64,000 nucleotides of DNA, from positions 39,007 through 103,006 of the forward strand of contig JALJEE010002157.1 of the NCBI GenBank assembly GCA_023231475.1. The letters run 5' to 3'. The notes under the pieces were generated by a model. It saw only the letters and a program-made list of their open reading frames with translations, was not told the origin of the DNA and did not search any database. Within the stretch, counting starts at the first letter, position 1. Every line of letters starts with the position of its first letter. Origin of the DNA: Seison nebaliae (taxonomy: Eukaryota > Rotifera > Pararotatoria > Seisonacea > Seisonidae). A program made the translations under genes and the position numbers. Below, in pieces: positions 46,601 to 57,035 of this stretch.

Positions 46601-47440
46601 ATACATTAATTAATTCTATTGGAATAAATTAGGAAGTAATTAATGAAATTCGTATGTAATTAATGGGAATGAATAAATTCTTCACTCACACCATCCATCC
46701 ATCCTTCCATTCACAACTGGAATGGCATGTTAATTCATTTTTTTTTCTAACATCCATTAAATGAAGGGAGACACAATTACTGACTTATTTCATAAGTCAC
46801 TGACTGGAAAAGTAAACAAAAAAGTAAAGAATGTCAGTTAAAAATGAGAAGAATTTGATAAGAAAATATTCATAATAAATATCCTCTCCAAATTTGGTGT
46901 TTTAGAAAAACAGAAAAATTATTTATCTTTCTACTCCGTTTCATGTCATTACTCGATTATATTCTTCTTTTATTCATTACTCGAACTTCGAGCAAAACTT
47001 CCATAATTTGTCTTCCCTCCCGACAATGAGAGAGAGAGAGAGAGAAAATGTTTTTCTTTTTCATAATTTCTCTAAAAAAAAGAAATTTATGATGGTGGGG
47101 AATGTTCATGTGATTTGCAGCAACCAAATTTGAAAGAGATATGGAGAAAAATATATTTCATTACGTAAAAGTCGATTGATATTCATGTGCCTTTAGGAGA
47201 AGAGAAGAGAAGAATAGTTCTGATGGAAACTGATATCCATTGGAGCGATATGAATGTAATGAGCGTTAAATAGAAATATCTAAAATGGAGAGGAAGAAAG
47301 ATGTTTTTAACAATATCCGAAAAAAGTTTGTCTTATGATAAATTGAAGGAAGAATGTTGTAGTAAAGTAGTAATAGTAGTAGTGGTAGCGGAAGATGTGC
47401 AATGATATTTGAATACAATTCTAATTGGTCGTCAATTCTC
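43698..47440. other. 3.7-kb microsatellite-rich non-coding region
   Basis: This is the longest gene-free stretch in the window. It holds many short tandem repeats: (TC)n near 44270, (GATG)n near 44507, (TTC)n near 45046, (ACC)n/(AAC)n near 45430-45470, (AT)n near 45640, (CTTC)n near 45940-45965, (GA)n near 47029-47046, and (GTA)n near 47360. Pyrimidine-rich tracts are common. ORFs at 45305-45710 and 46242-46589 are explained by repeats and lack domains. It lies upstream of the ankyrin gene and could hold an extended control region or a long 5' UTR intron. Confidence 0.55.
45936..45967. repeat. (CTTC)n microsatellite
   Basis: About seven consecutive ttcc/cttc tetranucleotide units in the non-coding region upstream of the ankyrin gene. 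Confidence 0.85.
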
Positions 47441-47677
47441 TTATTTGTTCTTATTCTTCTTTCGCTTTTCAGTCTTCTCCTTCTGTTTTCGTTGTCGACT
47501 CGTCATCGATTGATAGAGTTTCGAACCGGCAAATCCTGTTTATTATCATACAATAGAGCGTCCAAATAGAAAATGAAAACAAAATGAACCGATCAATGAA
47601 ACGATAATCAAGGCTCCCAGAATGATCAGCCAATTTGGAATGATTGTTGAATGTGGACCGCGTCCTTTCAATTCCAT
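47441..47677 (-). CDS. 60-aa single-pass membrane microprotein
   Basis: Two exons, 47677-47590 and 47535-47441, with a 54-nt intron that has a gttcat donor and a cag acceptor. Joining them gives an in-phase 60-aa protein: a short N-terminus, one hydrophobic helix (NWLIILGALIIVSLIGFAG), and a strongly basic tail (RQRKQKEKTEKRKKNKNK). The splice removes an in-frame stop, and the reading frame is only open when spliced, which supports a real gene. Size and layout resemble small integral membrane proteins (SMIM type) or ER-associated microproteins. I do not recognise a specific family. The Lys-rich tail is probably cytosolic. Confidence 0.6.
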
Positions 47678-48626
47678 CTTATCTTATCGTCTAATAATTT
47701 ATCTTCTAGAAAAAAACACAATTGTTGAGAAGATTGATTTGTTTTGGAAGGAGAATCATAACTAACTGGGAGAGAACAATTTCACTAAATGCTTTAGATG
47801 ATGAAGTTAATGAATAAGATGATTTATTCAGTCTTCTTTTTTCAGTTTTATTTTATCTTAAACGAACAGAAAATTGCAAGGAAAAAATTTGAGAAGAGAA
47901 AATACTCACATCAATATAATTACCTTCCACTTCTAAGAATTGACTCAACATATTACCCTTATATCCAAAGTGCATACGCGACAATTTTTTCGATTGACGT
48001 CAACTAGCTGGGTTACTTCAAAACTACCACAAATCCAACTATAACTTAACGAAAAATAGTTTTTGAATATTAAGCAAAACTTTATTTAATATGATGAACT
48101 TTATAAATGAAATTAGGGACAGATTGCAATCAAATTAAACAATATACACATCAAGATATATCTAATCGATATTTTATTGGGAAAGCTAAAAATTTAAATA
48201 TTTCTTCAAAATTTAAAATTAGATTAATTTCTTCAACATCTAATTTAAGTCAATGTTGAGAGTGTCCGTCTCTCTTTCTCACTACAAAGAGATAAAATTT
48301 CAATTAAAAGATGCCAATTATAGATTATGGAATGTAATCATTACATCAGTTTGTTGGGTTAAATATTTGTGAGGTAAATACTTACAATTATTAGAGATTA
48401 TTATTGATAATAATAATAAGCTTAAAATTTAAATTGAAAAATTGAAAAATTGCGGATTACCATTAACTTGTAGAATATTGTGGGGAATTATCGACAGAAA
48501 ATATTTGCGAAACGTAAAAGCAAAACAAATATGGAATGAAAGTTGAAGGTGTATTTAAAGATTCAATCTCGAACAATTGAATAAGGAAATCTCATTTTCA
48601 TTTTTGATAATTCGTTCAAATTCACA
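47678..48626. other. divergent intergenic region
   Basis: About 950 bp between a minus-strand microprotein gene and the plus-strand AMPD2 gene, AT-rich. No gene or RNA was recognised. Confidence 0.45.
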
Positions 48627-51600
48627 ATGACACATGAGGTCGAAGAGTCGTCGTCCAGCATCAAAATTAACAATGACAAATCGGAGGCGGTCCTCTTTCC
48701 CGATCATATCTTTCAACAAAATCATGATATATTCACGGAGGTCGAGGAAAGATTTCAAAGGACGAATCATTCGATCGGTTTCTTATTATCTCCATTGAAA
48801 TTCCTTCAACGATTATCGTCAATTTAGGACACGTTTCTACAGAACAATCAAGAAATTCGATGAACGACGTCTTATCGGAACCGGGCGAAGACAATGAGGA
48901 CAACGAGAGAACGAATGATGAAATTTCTGATGTTCCGATTGAGAAGTTCGAATTGAAAAATCAATTAATCAAACAACAAGAAACTGAACGGTTAATAATT
49001 TCAAATTTGAATTTTCCAAATATTTTCATGAAAACTAATCCAGATTGAAATATGACAGAAAAGAATCAGAATATGAGAAGGATAAATGTTCTTTTTATTT
49101 TCATGAAAATTGTTCATGAATATTTTTGTAGCTGAACAAATTTATCCAGATACTCTCAAAGGTTCTTTCTGTCCAGATATCACCGATTCGAAATATAAAG
49201 AATTGGAGATGTCGAACACATCTTATCAACGTATCAAAATTGATTTATCGAAAGAACATGATTATTTACCAAGTGATGAATTGAGAATGGCAAGTAAAGC
49301 ATTATCGAAAGCGATGTTATTAAGAGAGAAATATATGGCATTATCTCTCCAATCATTTCCCGTAATGGTCGATACATATTTGAATAATATCTGTCATGAT
49401 TCAGATGTGAAAGAATATCGGAATAAACATCAACAATGGCAAGTAAGTGATGATAATCAAGTCCCTCGAATTTCAAATTTGAAACGTTAGTAAATTATTT
49501 TCGTTTCACTTGTGTATTCGAACCCTTCATTTATCTGCATTATTCACACATCTCTTCTTCTTCTTCTGAGAGTGAATTTTGAATTTTTAAATTTTGAGAT
49601 TAATTTTGAAACCGTTTTGCTGATTCTCTGCATATCCATGTTGTTTGTCGAATGAATGATTTAGGGGAGAGAGAGAGAGAGAGATTTATCAATAATTTTC
49701 TTCTCATCATCAATCATAGCGTTGCAGCAATCGTATAGTTATCATAATAATATGTCGATTGAGGATTTGGATGAGCGAAATAAATTTAGAAGACTTCCAA
49801 GACTAATATCGATGAACGATTCTCACTTATCATTTGTTGCTCATCGCTATAAAGGTATAATCGAACAATATATTTTTCTCTAATTCTCACTCTGATTTTT
49901 CTCCATAACATCAATCTCCGTCACAAATATTTTATATTCACGTCCATCCATTCGCCACTCCCTCTAGAAATATTCCCTTTCTCACTTTACTTTCTTCAAT
50001 TTCTCTATTTATAACCAAAAATTCACCGCCACACAATCACCTGAATTAGATTAATTAAAATTTGTTTTGGAAAATTTTCAGATTTCCATTCATCGATACT
50101 ATTGATGGTTTGTTTGACCATTTTCATTTCCTCAAAAATTTTAGTTCTTCATTCAATTACCAACGAAACAAATGCACAAAAGTCGTTGTTATTTGTTGTA
50201 TTTTTAGAAGTTGATTCGATCGTCTTTGCTCTCACGAGAAAAATAGTCAAATTTCGTGGTTGTTTGTTTGTTTCTTTCCGAAAATCGTTCTTCCATTTCA
50301 ATGGCGCACACATGTAGAGAAGAGAATTGGAATTTTGATGATAAAATAAAATTGTCTTTTCTAGAAGTTGGAATGACGAAAGTGACCGAATTACCTGAAA
50401 CTAATCGAGATCGAGAAGACGAAAAAGAAGAAAAAGAAGATCCCTTCATATTTGTACCACCTCCACGAACAACTGTCGAACATGATTGGAAATTATCCAT
50501 GGGTGATGATGGTGTAGTTCATGTTCAACGGAAACGAAAATCGATTGAAACTTGGAAAGAAATTGAGAAAGACGATCAATTTTATCATATGCCATCAATT
50601 GATGAATTTAAAAAAGATTTCAATTTCCTTCAATGGATGATCAGTCATGGACCATTGAAATCATTTTGTTATCGTCGACTCGAATATTTGAAATGTAAGT
50701 ACGATATGCACACTCTCTTAAATGAGGTGACGGAAGTATTGGAACAGAAACAGGTTCCACATCGTGATTTCTATAACGTTCGAAAAGTTGACACTCACGT
50801 TCACGCTTCCTCTTGTATGAATCACAAACATTTATTAAGATTTATTAAGAAGAAAATGAGAACATGTGCTGATATGGAAGTATTCAAAGATAAATCTAGC
50901 GGTAAACTTATGACTTTGAAAGAAGTTTTCGATTCATTGAATTTAACACCATATGATTTGAATGTAGATATGTTGGATGTACATGCTGATAGAAATACAT
51001 TTCATCGATTTGATAAATTCAATGCGAAATATAATCCGATAGGTGAAAGTAAATTACGAGAAATCTTCATTAAAACAGACAATCATATCGGCGGGAAATT
51101 TTTCGCAGAATTATTGAATGAAGTAATGAGTGATTTGGATGGAAGTAAATATCAGAATGCCGAACCAAGATTATCGATTTATGGTCGTAATTCTGATGAA
51201 TGGGAAAAACTGGCGAAATGGGCCATAGCAAATAAAGTTTATTCAACGAATGTTCGATTTATGATACAATTCCCTCGTCTTTATGATATTTTCAAAGGAA
51301 ATGATTTCGTCGAAAATTTCAACGAAATGCTCGAAAATATTTTCATGCCACTCTTCAAAGCGACAGCGGAACCGTCGAAATATCCAGAATTACACACTTT
51401 CTTACGATATGTCTCCGGATTCGATTCGGTAGATGATGAATCGAAACCAGAAGGAATTCCATTCGAGAGAAATCGTAACAATATTTTACCGTCACAATGG
51501 AATTTCAAAACGAATCCTCCATACGCTTATTACATCTATTATTTGTATGCGAATATTCGAGTTCTAAATCAATTCCGACGAGAACGATATATGCCAACAT

Positions 51601-52172
51601 TTACTCTACGACCACATACGGGAGAAGCTGGTGCAAGTAATCATTTAATCGCATCTTTCCTCACTTCCGAATCCATCAATCATGGTCTGCTCTTACGGAA
51701 AGTTCCAGTATTACAATATCTTTATTATCTTTGTCAAATCGGAATTGCAATTTCTCCTTTGTCAAACAATTCACTCTTTCTCAATTACAATAGAAATCCA
51801 TTTCCTGATTATCATGCACGAGGACTGCACGTTTCATTATCAAGTGATGATCCGTTACAATTCCATTTTACAAGAGAACCATTAATTGAAGAATATAGTA
51901 TCGCTGCACAAATTTGGAAATTAAGTTCCGTTGACATGTGTGAATTGGCACGAAATTCCGTTTTGATGTCCGGTTTCCCTCATCCCACTAAACAATATTG
52001 GTTAGGCGATTCATATGACAAATGTATTCCTGTTGATGAAATTTCGAAAACGAACGTACCGAAAACTCGATTAATTTATCGATACGAATGTTTAAAAGAT
52101 GAATTCACCCTACTTAAACGAGCCATCGATTCAGCATTGGCCGAAGACAAGAATTTCTTGTCCATTAAATAA
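48627..52172 (+). CDS. AMPD2: AMP deaminase 2
   Basis: AMP deaminase converts AMP to IMP and ammonia in the cytosol (purine nucleotide cycle). Small N-terminal exons begin at the ATG at 48627 and join in phase through gtttct, gttaat, gttctt and gtaagt donors. They carry [21 protein letters not shown] and SFP, the conserved AMPD N-terminal segment. The large last exon (from about 50319) contains the catalytic TIM barrel. It has [20 protein letters not shown] (HxH metal ligands), the substrate loop in [34 protein letters not shown] (family RPHCGEAG, with Thr replacing Cys), SPLSNNSLF, and [11 protein letters not shown] with the catalytic Asp. Exons between 49720 and 50270 are tentative. The C-terminus at 52172 is somewhat shorter than in human AMPD2. 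Confidence 0.93.
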
Positions 52173-53281
52173 TTTTATGAGAAATTAATTTTTCATTCTT
52201 TTTCGTTGATACTCAAAATTAAATGTCTAGAACCATTTTTATATTTATATTATTTATTCGAATTATATTCCTTAAAAGTTAGATCATTTTAATCTTTACA
52301 ATTTGTTAGATCAAATTTATTTAGAAATTCTTTCTCCAATACTCTCATACTCATTTCATTCTTATTTAATCATCTCTTTTCTTTATACACGAATCATTTA
52401 TTCCATCTTCTCCAACTATTTTACTCATTAGTTTTCTTTATTAAACTTTTAGTAGTTTTCATCTAATTACTTTTACTATAAAACGCTGATAAAAACGATG
52501 AAAATATTTTAAAAATTGATTAATTAAAAATTTTTTTCAGTAAATTTCTCAAATTTTCAAGTATTTTTTGGACATAAAGAAAATTATTGTGAACTGAAAT
52601 AATTCTAAAATTTAAAATTATTTATCTGATAATTATCAGATTTATTTAATATCAGATAAATAAAATTAAACTCCATTAATGGAGTTGTGATGATCAAAAT
52701 ATATGTGTTCGGAAAAAGTAAATTTTGTTCGTTATTCGTATTCAAAATAATTTGCACGATGAATTTTTTATCAGTCCAACTGAATATTTTGCTTAGCCAA
52801 CTTTGTGAGTTAGTTATTAAATTTGTGAACCAAAAGCAATTGGAAAAACCAATATCGTTTGTCCAAAAATGGACAACAGTTAACTTCACAACGTTATGAA
52901 TAAAAACAATTTTTTAAAATAAAACCTTTAAAGAATCAATATGGACGAAAATCTCCCAAATTTTTCGGAAGTTGATGGATTTTTCAGTCAATTTGAGGAA
53001 TGAATAATATTATTTTTTCTCATTTTATGAATAAAATTCCTAACAACTGTAAGAGTAATCGGTTTTTATTTTCATTCAATTATTTGTCATTTGAATAATT
53101 TTCAAAATCAGCTAACTCAAAATGTAAGTTAAAATGTATAAACTTAATGCACATAAGGTTTAAAGATTTGATTGAAATGTTAGTCACAAATATTTGCCAA
53201 GCAATATATGTCAATTCATTTATCGCTATAAATGTAAATGCATGACTTCTTCAACAACTGAAACTATTATATTTTTCAGGA
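52173..53281. other. intergenic region with two perfect palindromes
   Basis: About 1.1 kb, AT-rich. There are small ORFs on both strands at 52605-52899 without a domain. Two 18-bp perfect palindromes lie at 52624-52641 and 52669-52686. Confidence 0.5.
52624..52686. repeat. pair of 18-bp perfect palindromes
   Basis: The palindrome ATCTGATAATTATCAGAT lies at 52624-52641 and AACTCCATTAATGGAGTT at 52669-52686. A partial third copy of the first arm (ATCAGATAAATAA) lies between them. They can form hairpins or bind dimeric factors. Confidence 0.8.
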
Positions 53282-53962
53282 ATGATCTTCATATTTCAAA
53301 TTGGATTGTGTTCCTTCCTTTTCATGTTAACTTGTCAAGAGGAAGTGCTTTATAAACGGAATGGTCGACCAAACAGAAATAATATGGTTCTCGATCTGCA
53401 TCGTAGTGTTGAATGTGCTAATGATGTTTCATGTTTGGGAATTCATTCGAACGGCTCAAAATGTAAGGAGAATTGTGAAGAAATTTATTTAACAGAAAAC
53501 AAATTGCCAATAAGAGATTGCACGAAAGTGATTCCTGTGGATCATACTTTACCACAAGTAATTTCAACATTCGTTAATTCTACTTACTTCTTTGGTAGAT
53601 CATGGCAAGAATTTAAATGCGGATTCTACATTGATGCGAATAACTTCTATTTAGGAAACGATTATCTCTATAGACTTACAAAAGATAAAGATATGATTAA
53701 AGCCGATTTGAATTACGGATCTATGAAGAATTGGATGCAAAATTGGACTATCGGACCTGAAGAAACGTTTTACAAAATACACTTTGACCAAGTTGACCAA
53801 TTGTTAACAGGTAACGGACGATTTGTTTTGATAAAGAACGGCACGGAATTCAGAGTAAAAGATGTACGAAATTTGGACAATTGTGGTGAAAATGATATTT
53901 ATGGATTTTGGTTTATTGATTGCAATTTATCTGAAAACATGCGGTTAAGAGTATTACAATAA
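53282..53962 (+). CDS. short secreted fibrinogen-related (FReD) protein
   Basis: A 226-aa protein with a signal peptide (MIFIFQIGLCSFLFMLTCQ). Fibrinogen C-terminal landmarks are degenerate but in order: NCEEIY (family DCxEIY), GRSWQEFKCGF (family xxxWxxYKxGFG), NNFYLGNDYLYRLT (family GEFWLGNDNIHxLT), and YGFWFIDCNLS (family GGWWYNxCHLS). After that last block only seven residues (ENMRLRVLQ) remain, so the C-terminal strand region of the domain (the WxxxKG part) is missing. Cys pairs expected for the fold are partly present. FReD proteins are secreted lectins or recognition proteins. The truncation may make this a divergent or partly non-functional member. A TTTTCAG acceptor-like signal ends two bases before the ATG. 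Confidence 0.65.
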   Translation: MIFIFQIGLCSFLFMLTCQEEVLYKRNGRPNRNNMVLDLHRSVECANDVSCLGIHSNGSKCKENCEEIYLTENKLPIRDCTKVIPVDHTLPQVISTFVNSTYFFGRSWQEFKCGFYIDANNFYLGNDYLYRLTKDKDMIKADLNYGSMKNWMQNWTIGPEETFYKIHFDQVDQLLTGNGRFVLIKNGTEFRVKDVRNLDNCGENDIYGFWFIDCNLSENMRLRVLQ

Positions 53963-54226
53963 AACAAATATGTTTCGTTATTTAAAATGAACCATAATTT
54001 TAATTTTTTTAGGTCATTTACTGCATGAAAAATTCTTACGATAAATTCTTTTTTATAATAATTCTTACAGATATTTGAACTAAATAAAATAGTTGAACAA
54101 GAAAATTGAGCAATTTTACAGAATTTACTTACCAATATTGGTCGTTTTCTTTTATAACACTTTAGTCATAAATTTGGGAATTAATTAGTTATTATAATTA
54201 AGAATAAGAATTGAAGTTATTTATTT
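53963..54226. other. short intergenic spacer
   Basis: About 260 bp, AT-rich, with no feature seen. Confidence 0.3.
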
Positions 54227-55610
54227 GTAAAAAATGTAATAAGAATATTAGCCCAAGGATTTCCTTTCGCTAAATCAGGTGGTAATTGAGTAATGGTTTC
54301 CTTAACATCATCCACATTCCTCAAATTAACCATGTTACCGATATGACTATTATCCTTCAATATATTTGATATCGAACCTTTGGGTGTCTCATATACGTCG
54401 GACTTAAATTTCTCTAAATAATCATTATGAATGATATGTTATAATATAAAATAGAATTAAACCGATTAGAAACGAATTTAATCTATTTAAATAATCTTTG
54501 ACTGGTTCGACTAAAGCAGTTTTCATTAAATTAGTAACACATCCTTCTGTAAATAATGCCGGCATTCTAATCATTTTCGTCTATTCATATGAAATATTTA
54601 TTAATATGAGAATCGTTAAAAATTTAACTGCATTCTTTCCTCTATCAAATATTTTTGGTGATATTAATGGAGGGAAAAAACCGAACAGAGGAAACTAAAC
54701 GAAAAAAATTTTTCAAATTTGAAATTCCACTAACCATCATCCAAATCAATGTTTCTTCGCAAGAAATTTTCGCAGTTTCAATGAGTTTGGGTCGATGTGA
54801 ATAAATTTGTCCCAATAAGAACTCCAAATTCTCATTCTTAAAATAATGGTTGGTCATTAGTTGTTTCGTGAGTTTCGTTGTACAGGAAGTAGTTTCGTAA
54901 TTTTTCTGAAGAAAATCTAAGTAAATCTTAAGAAGTCAATTACGTCATTAAGTTTAGCCTGAAATTAAATTATGACTAACAGACGGGAACATTTTATAGT
55001 CGATCAACAAATTCACTATTAAATGAAATTGAAAAAATAAATGAAAAAAGAATGAACTGTATTCGGTTATATCTTTTTGTGACAACTTCAGAAGAATCTC
55101 GTCATGTTCTGGTTGGATTAATAAATGGTCTAATAATAATAGTTTCAAATCGTCCGTATTATGAAATGTTATTTCCGATGTTATAATCACAAATAGTGCT
55201 GCGGCATATCTATCAGCTGTTGGATGATTTTTATATTCTTTTTCGTTCGACACTATTTCCTGTTTAAAAGCATCAGATATCAATATTGAATTACTTATAA
55301 ATGAGAAAGGGAACTCTGATATATGTTAATAATATGGAAATAGTTATATTTCCTTTCAAATATGTAGGACAATAAATTAATGAATGAAATTTTGAGAAGC
55401 ATTTGTGTAAGGAAGTTGTATTTCCTTTTTCAATTTCGGCTAAATGACCAAGAATTTTACCTTTTCTCAAAGTTATTCTCATAGTTTCCTATAAAATGCA
55501 TAACAAATTTTAGGAAGATATTAAATGATTTTAGATTACTCATTCTAACAAATAATCCTCGGTTGATATACAAATTTCCAACTAATAATATTATGTTAGA
55601 ATGGAGGGGA
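54227..55610 (-). CDS. multi-exon helical protein, unknown
   Basis: Several minus-strand exons could be joined by short introns but no start was established. In order: an upstream piece near 55610-55555 (LLVGNLYINRGLF), which joins ETMRITLRKGKILGHLAEIE through a gttaga donor; an exon near 55260-55060 (HPTADRYAAALFVIITSEITF, LKLLLLDHLLIQPEHDEILL); one near 54900-54735 (NENLEFLLGQIYSHRPKLIE, CEETLIWMM); one near 54700-54650 (FPLFGFFPPLISPKIFDRG); one near 54570-54480 (MIRMPALFTEGCVTNLMKTA); and a last one ending at 54227. The product looks like an alpha-solenoid (ARM/HEAT-like) cytosolic protein. I do not recognise the family. Confidence 0.5.
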
Positions 55611-57035
55611 TTTAAATAACGAATAACATTTCACTCGTTTCGAGAGCCGACAACCGCTTTTCACACGTTTCATAAAATGTTTATAATCAATCGAATATTC
55701 TAAATTTAACATAAACAAATGGATAAAGTTGAAATATTAAAAAAATAGTTTTGTACCTTGATATGTAGTTAACGATTTACTTAAGCCCTTTAAGTAACAG
55801 TTTGAATATTTTAGGGCTGATTCATCTTAATTCATTTAAAGTATTAACTTTTCTCATGATCATTTGAAATTCTAACAATTGTTCACTAATTTATTTTTGC
55901 ATTTGAAGTATTTGGAGACTCTCTGACTTAGGGGAAGTTGTGCGGCTCTCATTCGTCTCAATTTTTCAAGAAAACCTTTAGCTAAAACACAGTAATTTTA
56001 ATTCTGAGTTAGAAATGAAGAATTTTTAAAAACTGACAATTGTGTATGCATAGAATACTTGTAAAGAAAAGAAGTATTAGATTCATTGGAGAATGAGAAA
56101 AATAAAGTGAGGAAATTAAAATAAGTCAAATTAAAAATTATCATCTACTTTTCGATTTTCTTATGCTTTCATAGTAGAGTTGCGAAATCAACTTTCACAG
56201 ATTATTAAGCTTAAAAATTTTTAAGATCTTACAATTACATTTATAGTCCCGAACACTTGTGAAGCATTATAAAATTGACTAGTTGAGTATTCTTATACCT
56301 TAAGCTTAAGATTGAAAAATTCATTAAGTAGATTAATGTACATTATCAACCTATCTATTATGGAATCAAAGTTCTTTTGGGTAGATTTAAATAAAAATCA
56401 TAATATGATGCTTTGTTAGATCTAACGTTTTGCATTTTTCTTTTATTGAGCATACAATTGGATTGATTGGATAATTTGGATTTTCGGTGAAACCATCCTC
56501 CGTTCTTATTGGTGTCCTTATTTTATAATGTATTTAAATTGGGATTTCTTTTTCTTAATTAAAAAAAAGGATTGGTAAAACTCTTTATTTTTTTAACTTT
56601 TATGTTAAAAAATCTTTATGTTAATTTTCAGAACAATTAAAAAATTCCTAAAAAAAAAATTTAAAACAAAAGAATATTAGACTTCTCCCAAAGAATTTAG
56701 TAATAAAACTTTAAAAATTAAAAAGTGCACTTAATTTCTCCCGCGGAATGTGAGGTACACCAAATATTCATTAAAAATCCGTCGCTTTACTATAAAATCG
56801 GACGAAAATTTTGTGAGTTTATCAAATTTTAAAAAGTGTGCTGAATTTTGATTATCTAACAATATAAGCTTAAATTTCAAAATGATAAATAATATAATTC
56901 AAAATAGTCCAGTTCTAGACGATTTTAATTAGATGGCAAAAATATTTTGTTCGTATTCGTTTGAATTACGTCTAACTAAAGAGAGAAGAATTTGTATCGA
57001 TCGCGATTTTTCATAATTAAATAGTTTCAGTATTT
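55611..57035. other. intergenic region, nothing recognised
   Basis: About 1.4 kb of AT-rich DNA. No coding potential is visible. A TTTCAG acceptor-like signal ends just before the ATG at 57036. Confidence 0.5.

Noticed and set aside
52605-52899. 94-aa minus and 70-aa plus ORFs over the same DNA
   Set aside because: They overlap antisense to each other, include the palindromes and match no family.
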